The notes under the pieces were generated by a model that made no database searches, had not been told where the DNA came from, and was given only the letters and a program-made list of their open reading frames with translations. A DNA stretch of 64,000 bases, from the NCBI GenBank assembly GCA_024704765.1, contig JAKMXF010000044.1, positions 883,082 through 947,081 of the forward strand, in the 5' to 3' direction. This document shows, piece after piece, positions 11,301 to 21,071 of the stretch (its first letter is position 1; every line of letters starts with the position of its first letter). The translations under genes were made by a program, and so were the position numbers. The stretch comes from Oopsacas minuta. Lineage: Eukaryota > Porifera > Hexactinellida > Lyssacinosida > Leucopsacidae.

Positions 11301-12024
11301 CAAGCTTGATACTTATCGTAAATCAGTCCTGTCTGGATTAGTCATATCAATAGGTGGAGTATCAGAGTCTGTGATTAGAGCAGCTAGCAGTTCTCTCCTA
11401 GAACAAATAAAAGAAGTATCACAGGATCAGGAGTTATTGGATAGGTTTACAGTTAGTCTCACAGAAGTATACAATGATTGTATTAAGCAGCCGCGTCTAC
11501 TTGTCCCCTTCCTCAAGCTGACAGACAGTCTTCTCACTAACGCATGCTTTGAGGAGTACAGAGGAGACCCAGGATCATTCCCAGACCAACTATTCACATA
11601 TACTCAGTCCTGTACTAAGAAAACCAAGGATGTTAAACGAGTCTTAGCAAGTATAGATGTGTTCTGTGGTCTATTACAGTTTCAAGGTCAGGTGCAGACA
11701 AAAGTACTCTCTCATATGATGGATCTACTCTGTCATCCAATATTTCCTAGAGCTAGGAAGATAGCTGCTGAACAACTATACCTTACACTGATTACCTACG
11801 AGGAGTTGATGTCACCTGATGTAGTGGATGAAGTTAATCAGATTCTGAGTGATACTCTCTGGAATATATTAGAGGATAGAGACCTTACACAACCAAGAGA
11901 CCGTCTGTGTGAACTATTTAACCTACCTATACCAGCTCCTCGTACACCAGCTAATGTTAAAGAAAGTGGAATACAGAAACCACAAGATTTTACTTTTAAT
12001 GAATTTGTCCAGCGACCATTTTAA
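8374..12024 (+). CDS. TBCD: Tubulin-specific chaperone D (tubulin cofactor D)
   Basis: A single 1216-residue open frame, close to the ~1190 residues of human TBCD. The central block is diagnostic (NCRKAASAAFQESVGRLGTF, then ITMDYHAV-like and VIRELSAHALGKL segments). The N-terminal third matches the TBCD start pattern, HEAT-like helical repeats run throughout, and the C-terminal TFCD domain ends in EEL and DEVNQIL-type helices. TBCD captures beta-tubulin, takes part in the alpha/beta heterodimer assembly complex with TBCE and TBCC, and works with ARL2. Translation could start at either ATG 8374 or ATG 8389. The absence of introns over 3.65 kb is notable beside the 11-exon myosin gene. Confidence 0.95.
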   Translation: MISSIMERYNTWEIPEDGSEDTTREKACLGSALDYCEEAGELIRLSENIPDLIQDELTAESFFERLIYVLNRYQEQPGLLDSHMEKLLTPCLIRLRNTPNLVPPAPYILYSCKFVFLLAKVRGTKSILRWFPHDVSDLEPILLALEQQDPNEFSTWEVRFTLLLWLAMVCIVPFDISRFDTSLQRVSTMDRILQIAKVYIDAQDKTREVTVLVIGRFLSRPDVAKARLDDYLEWSFVTLDKAINSSIGGLSTISGILLALSTLYKFSKREEIVTYSVTVLERIKSLNLFSNKHTIIRKLNSKVLQRCGLSFLRARPAAWRYQRGSRSLIQALDPDKYRAQQEANKSTADALSTELGPSGSEDEDYVPEAVEEVLELLLVGLSDRDTIVRWSAAKGLGRISSRLSQSNADDVVHTILEFFSIRQSDSGWHGGCLALAELARRGVLLPERLKEVVPLVLQGLVYDEKRGASSVGAHVRDAACFVCWAFARAYDPKLLQHYVNELAQSLVNVSLFDREVNCRKAASAAFQESVGRLGTFPQGLELVTIMDYHAVCNKNYTYKDLSIKIAQIDDYRHTIIDELYLRKLLHCDLVIRELSAHALGKLVPLDPNYFSDKVLLRLIPQTLAIDLQERHGVLLGIGFIVHALSQLDNERSIEIILGNKCVLQLQGIASNLESAKLYRGMGGKILRPAAMKFIEKLALSNLPTTSEVLDVWRASLDENLQEPDRATQERALEAFREVCSHCYQNLPANELANVLSNLLKNAFEQLKSTVHFARMGFSLALGVLPYSFYQADGNIDKIIHALISCTIHDDMNQAIFTEARRDAIVSIGNICNIVGIDREDNSVSAVTPKLLADIYSCLFEALKNYSIDNRGDIGAAVREASMHVLVALSQQVIKQQINLFQEDWCIDMLCGLIKQANERIDRVRLTASSSIITLIHKSAIDIPYIPHINELRKIFPQDPTQLINPSESFSITVKAIKLDTYRKSVLSGLVISIGGVSESVIRAASSSLLEQIKEVSQDQELLDRFTVSLTEVYNDCIKQPRLLVPFLKLTDSLLTNACFEEYRGDPGSFPDQLFTYTQSCTKKTKDVKRVLASIDVFCGLLQFQGQVQTKVLSHMMDLLCHPIFPRARKIAAEQLYLTLITYEELMSPDVVDEVNQILSDTLWNILEDRDLTQPRDRLCELFNLPIPAPRTPANVKESGIQKPQDFTFNEFVQRPF

Positions 12025-12225
12025 TTCTATAATTTAGTATGCTTTATTATATGATGATCTGAGATTTAGTTGTGTATGGTGATTTGTTATGGCTTATCAG
12101 TACCAATAAGGTATTAAGGGTTACCACAGCATCCAGCTAATTGGAAATAGGTGTAATAAACTGAAAGTACAATGTTAAACTAATGAAGTATAAAGCTGAC
12201 AATTTGACATTCTAAATCAGAAGTC

Positions 12226-12300
12226 CTCAACCGGTGTGCCTCAGGCTCAGAACGTTTTTTAAGTGTGCCACCTCAATTACACTGACATATAGCAAATTTT
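12226..12300 (+). mobile_element. hAT-type transposon end (fragment)
   Basis: The stretch beginning cagaagtcctcaaccggtgt and continuing with gtgcc/tgtgccacctc resembles the widespread hAT (Charlie-like) terminus in which CAG is followed by a TTCTCAACC-type core. The opposite end was not found. Confidence 0.4.
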
Positions 12301-12816
12301 TAATATACTTTCAAATGCTTAGTTTCTGGCCCACTGGACATAACATGTAAAGTAAACAAGAACTAATCCTTTAACACAAATATTTTCGAATACATGATAT
12401 ATTTCTATAAACTTTTAAACACCGCGGGTTTACAAATGTTGAATTCACGCTTGACAAGCGTGCCTTGAAAAATATTGAAGAATATACTGTTCTAAATTCT
12501 AATATGTAGTACCTTATTGCATAATTTGAGAAAATCCAGTGCTAATTAAAATTACAAACACTCCTCCAGAACTCATTTTATGCATTTCTGCCTAATTGTA
12601 AACGATACAATCTGATTGGGCTATAATACAGAGGTGTCAAAAGGTGTGACAATATACACAGGAGAAATTTTTCAAATGTCAGGTACACAACTAGATGTCA
12701 CTACGATGACACTTGCCAAATTTGGTGTCTTAATCTCAAAGGTGTGAACAGCAGAGGGAAAACATATACGTACACTTATATATAGATATACTAAGTCAAC
12801 CATTTTAGAACTGATA

Positions 12817-13298
12817 CAGTAAAACCTCCAAAAGGTGAACACCCTGCGGACCAGCAAAAAATGGTCACTTTTGAGAGGTGTTCACTTTTCATGACCGGAA
12901 CAATTCAACTGACAATGACCACAGATTTCTGAAAATGTTATTTATAGGACCTCCATGTTTACACAAATGTGTGAAAGCATTGTCCAGGCAAATATTTTGT
13001 CTCTTCTGCCCATTGTATGACGAAGCCTCTAGTATATTGTGAAGCCACATCATCAAACATCCCTGCTTTCACAACTAGTGTGATAACAAAGCTGACAGCC
13101 TAGTTAAAAATCTGGCAGAAAAACCGGTGTTCACTTTTAAGAGGTCATATCCTATGTAATTTAGACATTTGGGACCAAATTAAGTGTTCACATTTCACTT
13201 TTCAGAGGTGTTCACATCCTAAAGGGGTGACCACTATGTAAAACTATGGGAGTAATTTGGACCGAGAAAAAGTGTTTATATTTTTGGAGGTTTTACTG
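12817..13298. mobile_element. Pogo/Tigger-type MITE (482 bp)
   Basis: Perfect 17-bp terminal inverted repeats, CAGTAAAACCTCCAAAA at the left and its complement at the right, flanked by TA (12815-12816, 13299-13300). GTTCACTTTT-type subterminal motifs recur inside in both orientations (about 12869, 13130, 13190). There is no transposase. The TIR is of the Tigger/pogo class. Confidence 0.85.
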
Positions 13299-13398
13299 TA
13301 CTATTTGATAGTATCAGTCGGCATAGTAAAAATATAAAATTACAACCTGTGCCGACAGCTTAGTCTATTAATTGAATTTGTTTAAAAAGTGGCACTAT

Positions 13399-13547
13399 TA
13401 ATTGGAGACACTATGTGCATTGGGATTAAACCTCAATACACATAATGCCTCCAATTAATATTAAAATTGGAGTCACCTGAAAAATTGTTTATTTTATTTA
13501 TGCACAATAACAATTATACAGCATTATCATGCTGTATAATTGTTTAT
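13399..13547. repeat. Two adjacent hairpins
   Basis: 13399-13465 is an imperfect inverted repeat of about 30 bp arms (ctattaattggagacac against its complement near gcctccaattaat). 13509-13546 is a near-perfect 16-bp stem (caattatacagcat / atgctgtataattg) with a 4-base loop. Probably remains of a foldback element; no gene is seen between 13299 and 14153. Confidence 0.5.
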
Positions 13548-14153
13548 AGTAATATCGAGAATTACGACAAGAAACTACTGAGTGTTCGTATTCTAAATTA
13601 CAGACAGCAGTTTTTGCAGCGAATACTAGTTACAAGTTGTCGACTGGGTATACTCCTTTCCGAGCAATGTTCGGGAGGGAATGCGATTCGGAAAACCTAA
13701 AAATAGCTTCTCTTATTAGGGACCGTTTGTTCGGAAAGCTTATCAAAAGTGCTTCGATTAAGCAAAGACGTATGCAACACATTATTATCCCTTGATTTTA
13801 GAAACTCAAGTTACCAGATATGCTCCTCCTTTGGTCAATTGAAGTGTTTTCCTCATCACCAGAGACTTCCAGAAAAGCGTTCGAATACACATACATAATT
13901 TTAGTTCCATTAGTAAGTATGACATACATTATTGTGTGTAACTTTTGAATAATTTCTATACTAGTTTAGATCTGAGTAACAATTATTATTTCGGGAGTCC
14001 GACATCTCGCTATTTTTAATTAAATTATTCCCCTTAAATATTATAAAATCAATCCTTATGGTATCCTAGTTGTAGTTTAGATTAATTATTGTAAAGCCGT
14101 TCAAAGTATTGCGTCTAAATTCATTGAGTCATAGCATTCTATACACTAAGGCA

Positions 14154-14188
14154 ATGGTGCTGATTATTGGACTTGGACCAGGGATTGG
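14154..14188 (+). CDS. Possible first exon of a short-chain dehydrogenase (orphan)
   Basis: ATG followed by VLIIGLGPGIG, then GTAAGT in phase 2. GxGxGIG after a hydrophobic beta strand at the very N-terminus is the NAD(P)-binding turn of SDR enzymes, and the donor site is near-consensus. No continuing exon was found downstream before the P-like relics, so this could be a gene split by transposon insertion, a gene with a very long intron, or chance. Confidence 0.35.
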
Positions 14189-14533
14189 GTAAGTCAGTCA
14201 TTTTATTTATATGTCAAAATGTCATTACAAATGTAAATGTGCCTAAGTTTATCTGTGAATAAAAGAATTAATTACCCACTACCTTTCTAATAACTTATAG
14301 AGTGTTAGGATCTATTTTAATGTATTTATATATGTAACAATAATAATAATAACAGAGAACGATAATCAACAGAATACGTATATAAGGTAAGAATGAATAA
14401 ACATAGAAGTATAATAATTCTTTAGTAGAAGGGAGAAATTAATCAAGAGTATATATATGATGAGAGGGGTATATCTTGTGACTTCATGCGTCTTTGAAGA
14501 TTATTGCATCTGCGGCTGGCTGTATTGTAGCTG

Positions 14534-17195
14534 TTAATAATGGGCACCTAGTCTTGAGAGGGTTGAGATTTCAGTAAAAATAATGGTAGATAATAGATAT
14601 TGTAGTTGATGTTGGAGTTTATCTAATAGAATACAAGAATTATGAACTGAATTTTTGAAGTTTGCTATTATCCCGCCCAATAACGAGTGAATTAACGTTT
14701 CTAACCTTCTTTGATAAAATGCAATTAGCCACGGTAGTATAAATCCTTTTAAGAATTTCCCATTTCGGAACCTTACAAACGCACCATTGTCTCCATATTT
14801 TACTATACTTTTCCTCAACAACAAATAAAGACAATTGAACCAATTTGCCACGGCAGGCTCCCTGATAGAATAGGGTACTTAAATTTGAATGGTTATCAAT
14901 TTTCAGAAATATTTCATACATTATCATGAGTGCTTGGTAGACTAATTCAGATGGATATTTCAATGATCCTCTATCAAGTAATTCAATCATTGAAAATCCT
15001 GTATCGTTCAAAACCTGAATATCTTTTGGAGGTGTTAAAATTATGGCAGTCTCGACAGTCTGTAGATTTGTTGAGGTAGGAAAAAATTGCATAACCAGCC
15101 GCATAATTTAGGCATTCAATTTGTGAAGTATTAAATACAGGGTCTGCAATATTATTTAGCTCATTCGTTACATACTCAATATCAAACTCAATGTGTGTTT
15201 GTTCATTGTCATCCTCAGCAAAATTTTTCAAATATTCCTTAAGAGATATATTATCGGATTGTTGTTTAATGTAAAGAAATTTGAGAGGGTTAGATAATTG
15301 CAGTCGATGTTCACTTTCCAGAATTTGACAGTAAGATATTTATAATTTGAACCAGACATTTGACGATATAGCCCGAAATGGTGTTCTAATGGATCATTTT
15401 GTATCCGAGTTGTTAGCAAATATTCAAAACCGCATTCAAGGGTCAATCTTTGCACTAACAGAGGGAGGGCAATACAAGTATTTCTAAAACTAGTGAATGT
15501 TTGCGGTGTAAGCTTCCCTCTAGATGTAGGAATGGATTTCCAACAATCTAGCCATTTTACTACGTCGTCCAAATATGATAACCTCGGATCGTTTAAGTGA
15601 AGCGGAGCAAAATTTGGATTGTTGAAGCGGATATCTTTTCCGACCCAATTAACATTGAATATGTCCCAGATTTTAGTTATCAAAAGTATAAAATTGACTG
15701 TATGGCGTTAATCGTTTGTATTTTCCTTATAGAAACTTGAGAGTCCCACAGCTGTAGATTCATGAAAGATCTTAAGAGCTAAACCTACATTTTGTCGCTC
15801 TAAATGGGATGGCCAACATGCTTTCGATGTTAGTTTCGGGGCTCTCTTAATGATGGAATATTTGTCAGCTTTATATAAGGTCCTGAGGTCGTGAAATGCT
15901 GCACAACAAATTGGAGGGAACTTTGACTTTGTCATTTCCTTAGGATTCAAATTAAGATTAGAAACAGGAATAGAAACCTTAAGTTGGGTAGATGGTATGA
16001 TTACTGGTTGTGTCATCTCATTGGTACAAGTCTCAAAATCGGGATAGATAAAAGTTTATTAAAATCTTTCAAATTTAACCAGTTATTGCGAATCGATTTC
16101 ATAATGTGAACAGTATCACAAAATAAGATAAGGTTACGAGATCGGTTACATGGGTGTACAACTCGAGGTTGTAGTACTTTCCCGTCAGATGAAAAGAGTT
16201 TAAATAGACTCATATTTAACGGATAATTATCGGTACATAATGCTTCTACAAATAGATCACAATTCTCAATATCATCAATCGTTTTTATAATAATCGGATA
16301 TAAATAAGCCGCGGAGGAAGATCCTAACGGAATTAGACGAACAATGGTAGGAAACTTTTTACCAAGACTGGAAATCATCATAGAAAACACAGTTGTAGGT
16401 GGGTCACTTGGATTGTCAATGGCCCCTAAAACTTTACCTCCTTTATAAGATGCATCACTTCGAATGTGAACTTCATCCATTTGAAGTATAACATGGCGCT
16501 CCCTATTGATAAATTTGGAAGTTGTTTCTTTTAGAATTTTAAAGTAATCACCTTCAATACCAGTGTTTTTAATACTAATCAAATTTCTCTCATGTGGCAA
16601 TATTAAACAATTGGACGATTGAATAAGTTGGTAACAAGCAGGTGATATTCCATGTATTTTTAATGAAAATACCTGTGTTAATATGTTATACCGCCGGCGA
16701 CTTTCAGAATTTATCAAATTTCTGAGTTTCCCAACTAAAAAGTGGAATGAAATACTCAATTATTCACTACTGTGATATGAATTATCTATGTCTAGGTCTA
16801 GCGAGTCACCATCAACATGGTTAATTGTACTCTCGAGTTCACGGATAGCAAGTTGTTTATGGTTGTTAATAGAACATTCTGTTTGAGAGCTATTAGTTGG
16901 GAGCACTAGTGAAATTTTATCAACCTCATCGAGGATAGCCTCAACATGGCGAGTGTCATTAATAGAAATTCGGGAGAGAGGTATTGTGAGGTGTTTATTA
17001 TCAAACGCTTGGATAAATAAATCATCGTTAACTAATACGAATCGATGAATGAAAGGTCCGGTTTCTGAAATAATTAGTTTGATATAAAGGGTTGTTATCG
17101 GATACTTTAGCTATCCAGCCGTTTCGTAGGTCGATTAAATTAAGCTTAGCGTGACCTACGTAATATAAGGCCTGACTGTTCATTGGGACCATGGA
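14534..17195 (-). pseudogene. P-element/THAP9-like transposase relic, copy B
   Basis: Broken reading frames run continuously on the minus strand from about 17193 (MNSQALYYVGH) to 14640. They cover the RNase H-like core with VILQMDEVHIRSDASYKGG, CTDNYPLN and FCDTVHIMKSIRNNW (16759-16016). Next comes the segment ending SHLERQNVGLALKIF (16016-15708), then NDPLEHHFGLYRQMSG (15683-15228), then the C-terminal AAGYAIFSYL and DRGSLKYPSE region (15231-14640). These are in the order found in P-element and THAP9 transposases. At least four frameshifts or stops separate the blocks and no THAP domain precedes this copy. It is certainly a P-like transposase and not functional as it stands. Confidence 0.85.
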
Positions 17196-17615
17196 TTACT
17201 TAAAGTGCATACATTGAATATGATATGTTGAGATTAATACCATTGTTTTGACAATATTCGTACCAAATGGTAGATAGAAGGTAATCATATTCTACACTAC
17301 AACAACAAAAATTGTATAAATAAAGAAATAAGAAATGCTAGGGCAACAAAGAGACTGCCAACAGCAAAATCACTAATTATTTTGATTTGAATTTGGTGTA
17401 TTTACGAGAGTTATGCGAGCTTTCAGTTAATGTCCTTTTCAACGAATTCATGTTCTTCACTTTGTTAGCTAGGATACAGTTGGTTGCTGAAAAAATAATC
17501 TTCTTTAAGATATTCCATCCTATTGTGTCACAAGTAGGGCATTTGTTTCTCCAAATCTCAGTTTCATTACTCTCGATTACATTTAATGTTAAGGAAAACT
17601 TCCGAGATGGACTTG

Positions 17616-18870
17616 TTATAAGAGATTGAAGAGACTAGAATCCATTTCGATCCTGGAGTAGACCTTCCACAAAATTACAACTGCTTCAAGTACTGGAGCT
17701 GAAGGCCACTTAAGGCCTCCTCTGTCAATCGAACATATTAAACCATAGACGGGATCAGTTATATCTAATTCGAAAGTATCTTCCTCAACAAGACTTGACA
17801 AACACTGAGAGCAAATACTGCTCACTTCTTCCGTATCTCTTACGCCAGAAGAGTGAGTAATACCTCGCTTAGAATAGAAAGCGCTTTTGAAGATGGAATG
17901 AACACAATAACCGGCAATAAAGCTAAAGATTGAATGAGAGAAGTATCGAGTACGATTGGTTTCTCCTCTTCATTGAACACTCTGTTATCGGGGTCCAAAT
18001 CGACTATATTGTCATCGCTAGATTCTTCAGAGATTGAAAATGACTTTAAAAATTCTTTTAATGAGATTGAGCTCTCACCCAGAGTACTAGAGGAGAACAA
18101 CTTCAGAATTGCAGAAATCTTAATTAGTCTCTCACTTTGCAAAACTTGGCAATCTTCGAAATCGTACTTTCAATGTTTTCAACAGGGTCCTTAGTGTATG
18201 CAGAAACCTCGCTGATGATGGTATCGATTCCTCGAATATCACTGAGATTGTGTATTATGAGAGGAATTTGAATGTTTTGACAGAAGCCTGTAGGTGTTAA
18301 GGAGTCATTAATTGAAACATATGCTTGTATATATATATGTTTGTCTTTTGACAGCTTTAGCAAGTTAATAGACGTGTCATCTGAAAACCATTTAACCCAA
18401 GAAGGTAGTTCTAATTCTTCGAGTTTACATTTTAGCTCTCCTAATGATTTGACACCGAACTTATTATCCTCAGCTTTATGAAGATCAAGGCTCTGTTCTA
18501 AGGCTTGAAAGAACAATTTACTCTCAATCTTCCCACGATCTAAACGTTCAGGCTTCGGGGATGGTGAGCTAAGATACTTGGGACAACTGGGAAGAAGACA
18601 AGGTATAGCGTTCTTATGTAGAATTGGTCGCCGAGAAATTTTTTGTAATGAGCCATCAGGTTTAGGCATATCCATTTCAGTGGTGACATCTTCGGTACGA
18701 AAGTGATTAGAACAAACAAATACGTTTTTTAGATCTTCAATATCCTCCCTGTGCAGAGCGCGTAGCCATTTTTCTCTAAGTTCAGAGTTTGAGGGTAATC
18801 TGAATACTGGTGTATATGGCTCCCCTGAATAATTACTCCGGTATCCAGGTGCAGAGCAAGTGTTAGGCAT
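17616..18870 (-). pseudogene. P-element/THAP-like relic, copy A (internally deleted)
   Basis: It opens with a THAP domain at ATG 18870 (PYTPVFRLPSN, LREKWLRALHRED, VCSNHF). The second zinc-ligand position reads CSAPGY where other THAP domains have C, so a metal-binding Cys appears lost. The following region (PSWVKWFSDD, KHIYIQAYVSIND) matches the start of copy B. The frame then breaks near 18124 and again near 17930, and the remainder (FIAGYCVHSIFK in another frame, then DRGGLKWPSAPV) is the C-terminal P-element region. The RNase H core is missing. This looks like an internally deleted derivative of the same family as copy B, in the same orientation. Confidence 0.8.
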
Positions 18871-19268
18871 AAGACTAATCAGTAATGAAACAGAATTGCA
18901 GAATAAGATAAAATTCTAAATAACGAAAGACTTGGGAACATAATCTCGGGCTAATTATATATATGTTACACGCAAATCGTGAAATTGTCCATTTCATTGA
19001 ATAGATATTTGGTTACTCATTTCATGTAATGGTCTTTCAAATTATTGCACACTTCATGAAATGTGCAATGCTGTTGTCTTAGTAACATGTTATTCGTAAA
19101 TAATCAATTTTCAACACCAATTATGATTACACTCTTCCTTATTGAATATAATGTTGTCCTAATAACACGTAGTTATGAGTGCATATCAAAGCATTCTTCA
19201 TTTATAAATGATCTCAATTCGGGAACATCAATGCTTTCGTTTTTCTTTTTGGTGAATTAATCATAGAT
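18871..19268. other. Intergenic, no feature recognised
   Basis: AT-rich. Short inverted motifs (catttcatgaa / ttcatgaaatg near 19010-19065) are present. No open frame with domain similarity was found, and no terminal repeats could be assigned to either neighbouring element. Confidence 0.3.
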
Positions 19269-20964
19269 ATGGAGGAGATAGTGGCAGAAAATCAAACTCT
19301 ATGGGATAAGAATTATGAAAAATACGTCGTCGATGTCTTGAGACGTGGAAAAACGGGAAAATCTCTTCCAAGAGAATGTTACAATATATTGAATGTTTAT
19401 TCCTTAGTATCTATTGGATCTGTTGCTAAGGTTACTAAGCGGAATGGAAAATGCATGGCAACAAAAGAGGAAGTTATTAATATAATATTTTCTATGCATA
19501 TCGCAACAGGCCATGGAGGTGAAAAGATACAAGATAAATTTGCCAATATCCTGCGTTACCTTGTCCAGGAATATATAAAACGTTGCAAAAGATGTGCAGA
19601 GAAGAGAGCAAGACGAGAGACTGCTTCTGGCGTAGTTATACGTCCTCTAACAGTGAAAGACTTAAATGAACGTGGCCAGGTGGATCTTGTTAATATGCAA
19701 ACAATCCAAGATGGTAATTTCAGATTTATATTACATTACATGGAATATCTAACAAAATTCCATGTTATTCGTCCTCTACAAAGAAAAACAGCTACAGAGG
19801 TTGCAAATCAATTGCTTTTGATTTTCCTAGACTTTGGTGCACCAAATATCTTACAATCAGATAATGGTCGTGAATTTACGGAACAAGTGATTCAAGAACT
19901 TTCAACTCTCTGGCCAGAACTTTTTCTTGTGAATGGACGTCCACGTCATCCCCAAAGTCAAGGATCAGTCGAGCGGAGCAATGGTGACATGAAGACTCAA
20001 TTGATGGCTTGGATGCGAGATAATAATACATCCAAATGGAGCTATGGGATCCGTTTTGTGCAATGGTCTATGAACACTTCATATCATGAAGCAATAGGAA
20101 TTCTACCAACAGATTTTCTCGATAAAATATTTACAGGTATATTGGAGGAAGATCTTGAAATTCAAATCTGTGAAGTTGAAAACGGAGATGTTAATTCTAA
20201 TAATCCAGAAACTATAGTTTCACCTGGTAATGACAATCCTGATGCTGAAAGTAATCATCTACCCCCCTCAATGGCAGAATCTTCACTGGACAATGAAAGA
20301 ACTCATCTACTCCCAATGGCAGAATTTTCCTGGAGAATGAAAGTACTCGTATATTTCCATGTACCACAACTCCACTAGGTAATGACAGTGCTGAAGAGAT
20401 TCTTAATGATTTAATAGGAGGAAAAGATCCAGAATTGCATCATACAAATGTTTCTAATTCTCTACTCTTGGACTTTAGAGGAAATGATAGCCATCCGGCA
20501 AGACGTGCACGAATAGAAGCTTGCAAAGGTATCCAAAAACAAGCCAAAAAATGATTGCACGCAGTACTCGCACCCTGCGTCCTCTTTGTATCGGTGATAG
20601 CGTTGCTGTGCCTGTATCCCAGTTTGATCGAAGCAAAGGTGATCCACCAAATATAATTGGGATTGTTTTGGAATTTGATCAGAGTGGTTATCAAATAGGA
20701 ACTAGGACTGCAAAAATAAGAGGCCGACTTGCAAGAAATCAAGTTGAATTTATCAAATTTACTGGACTGAATTCGGAACACATACCAGATGAAGAATTAT
20801 CGATTCGCGAAATTGTTCGAGCACAGAGCATATGTGGTGGTCAGGGATTTCGCAGATGTCATTGCAAGAGCAATTGTTTAACAAAACGTTGCTCTTGTTT
20901 AAAGGCAGGGCTAATATGCAACAGTGCTTGTCATGGGAAAGGATCATGTGACAACATAGATTAG
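19269..20964 (+). pseudogene. Integrase-type (Ginger/KRBA2-like) transposase with CXC-like tail, one frameshift
   Basis: Frame 1 starts at ATG 19269. It has an HHCC zinc-binding motif (HIATGH, then CKRCAEK) and an rve integrase core with QVDLVNMQ (D), QSDNGREF (D) and GSVERSNG (E). A single-base shift near 20335 moves the frame, which then continues without interruption (STRIFPCTTTPLGNDSAEE) through a beta-rich segment to a C-terminal Cys-rich block (CHCKSNCLTKRCSCLKAG, then CNSACHGKGSC) resembling a CXC/tesmin module, ending at 20964. Integrases of this kind occur in Ginger elements and in domesticated genes such as KRBA2. Intronless and only lightly damaged, so young or recently active. Terminal repeats were not located. 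Confidence 0.75.
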
Positions 20965-21071
20965 TACGTATTGAAAACAGACTAAGTTGTTTCTCAAGTT
21001 ATTTCCTAAATATTTTCTCACTTCTCATTCATATAATTTGTTTTCTCATCATGTTTCCTCATAGAATTATA

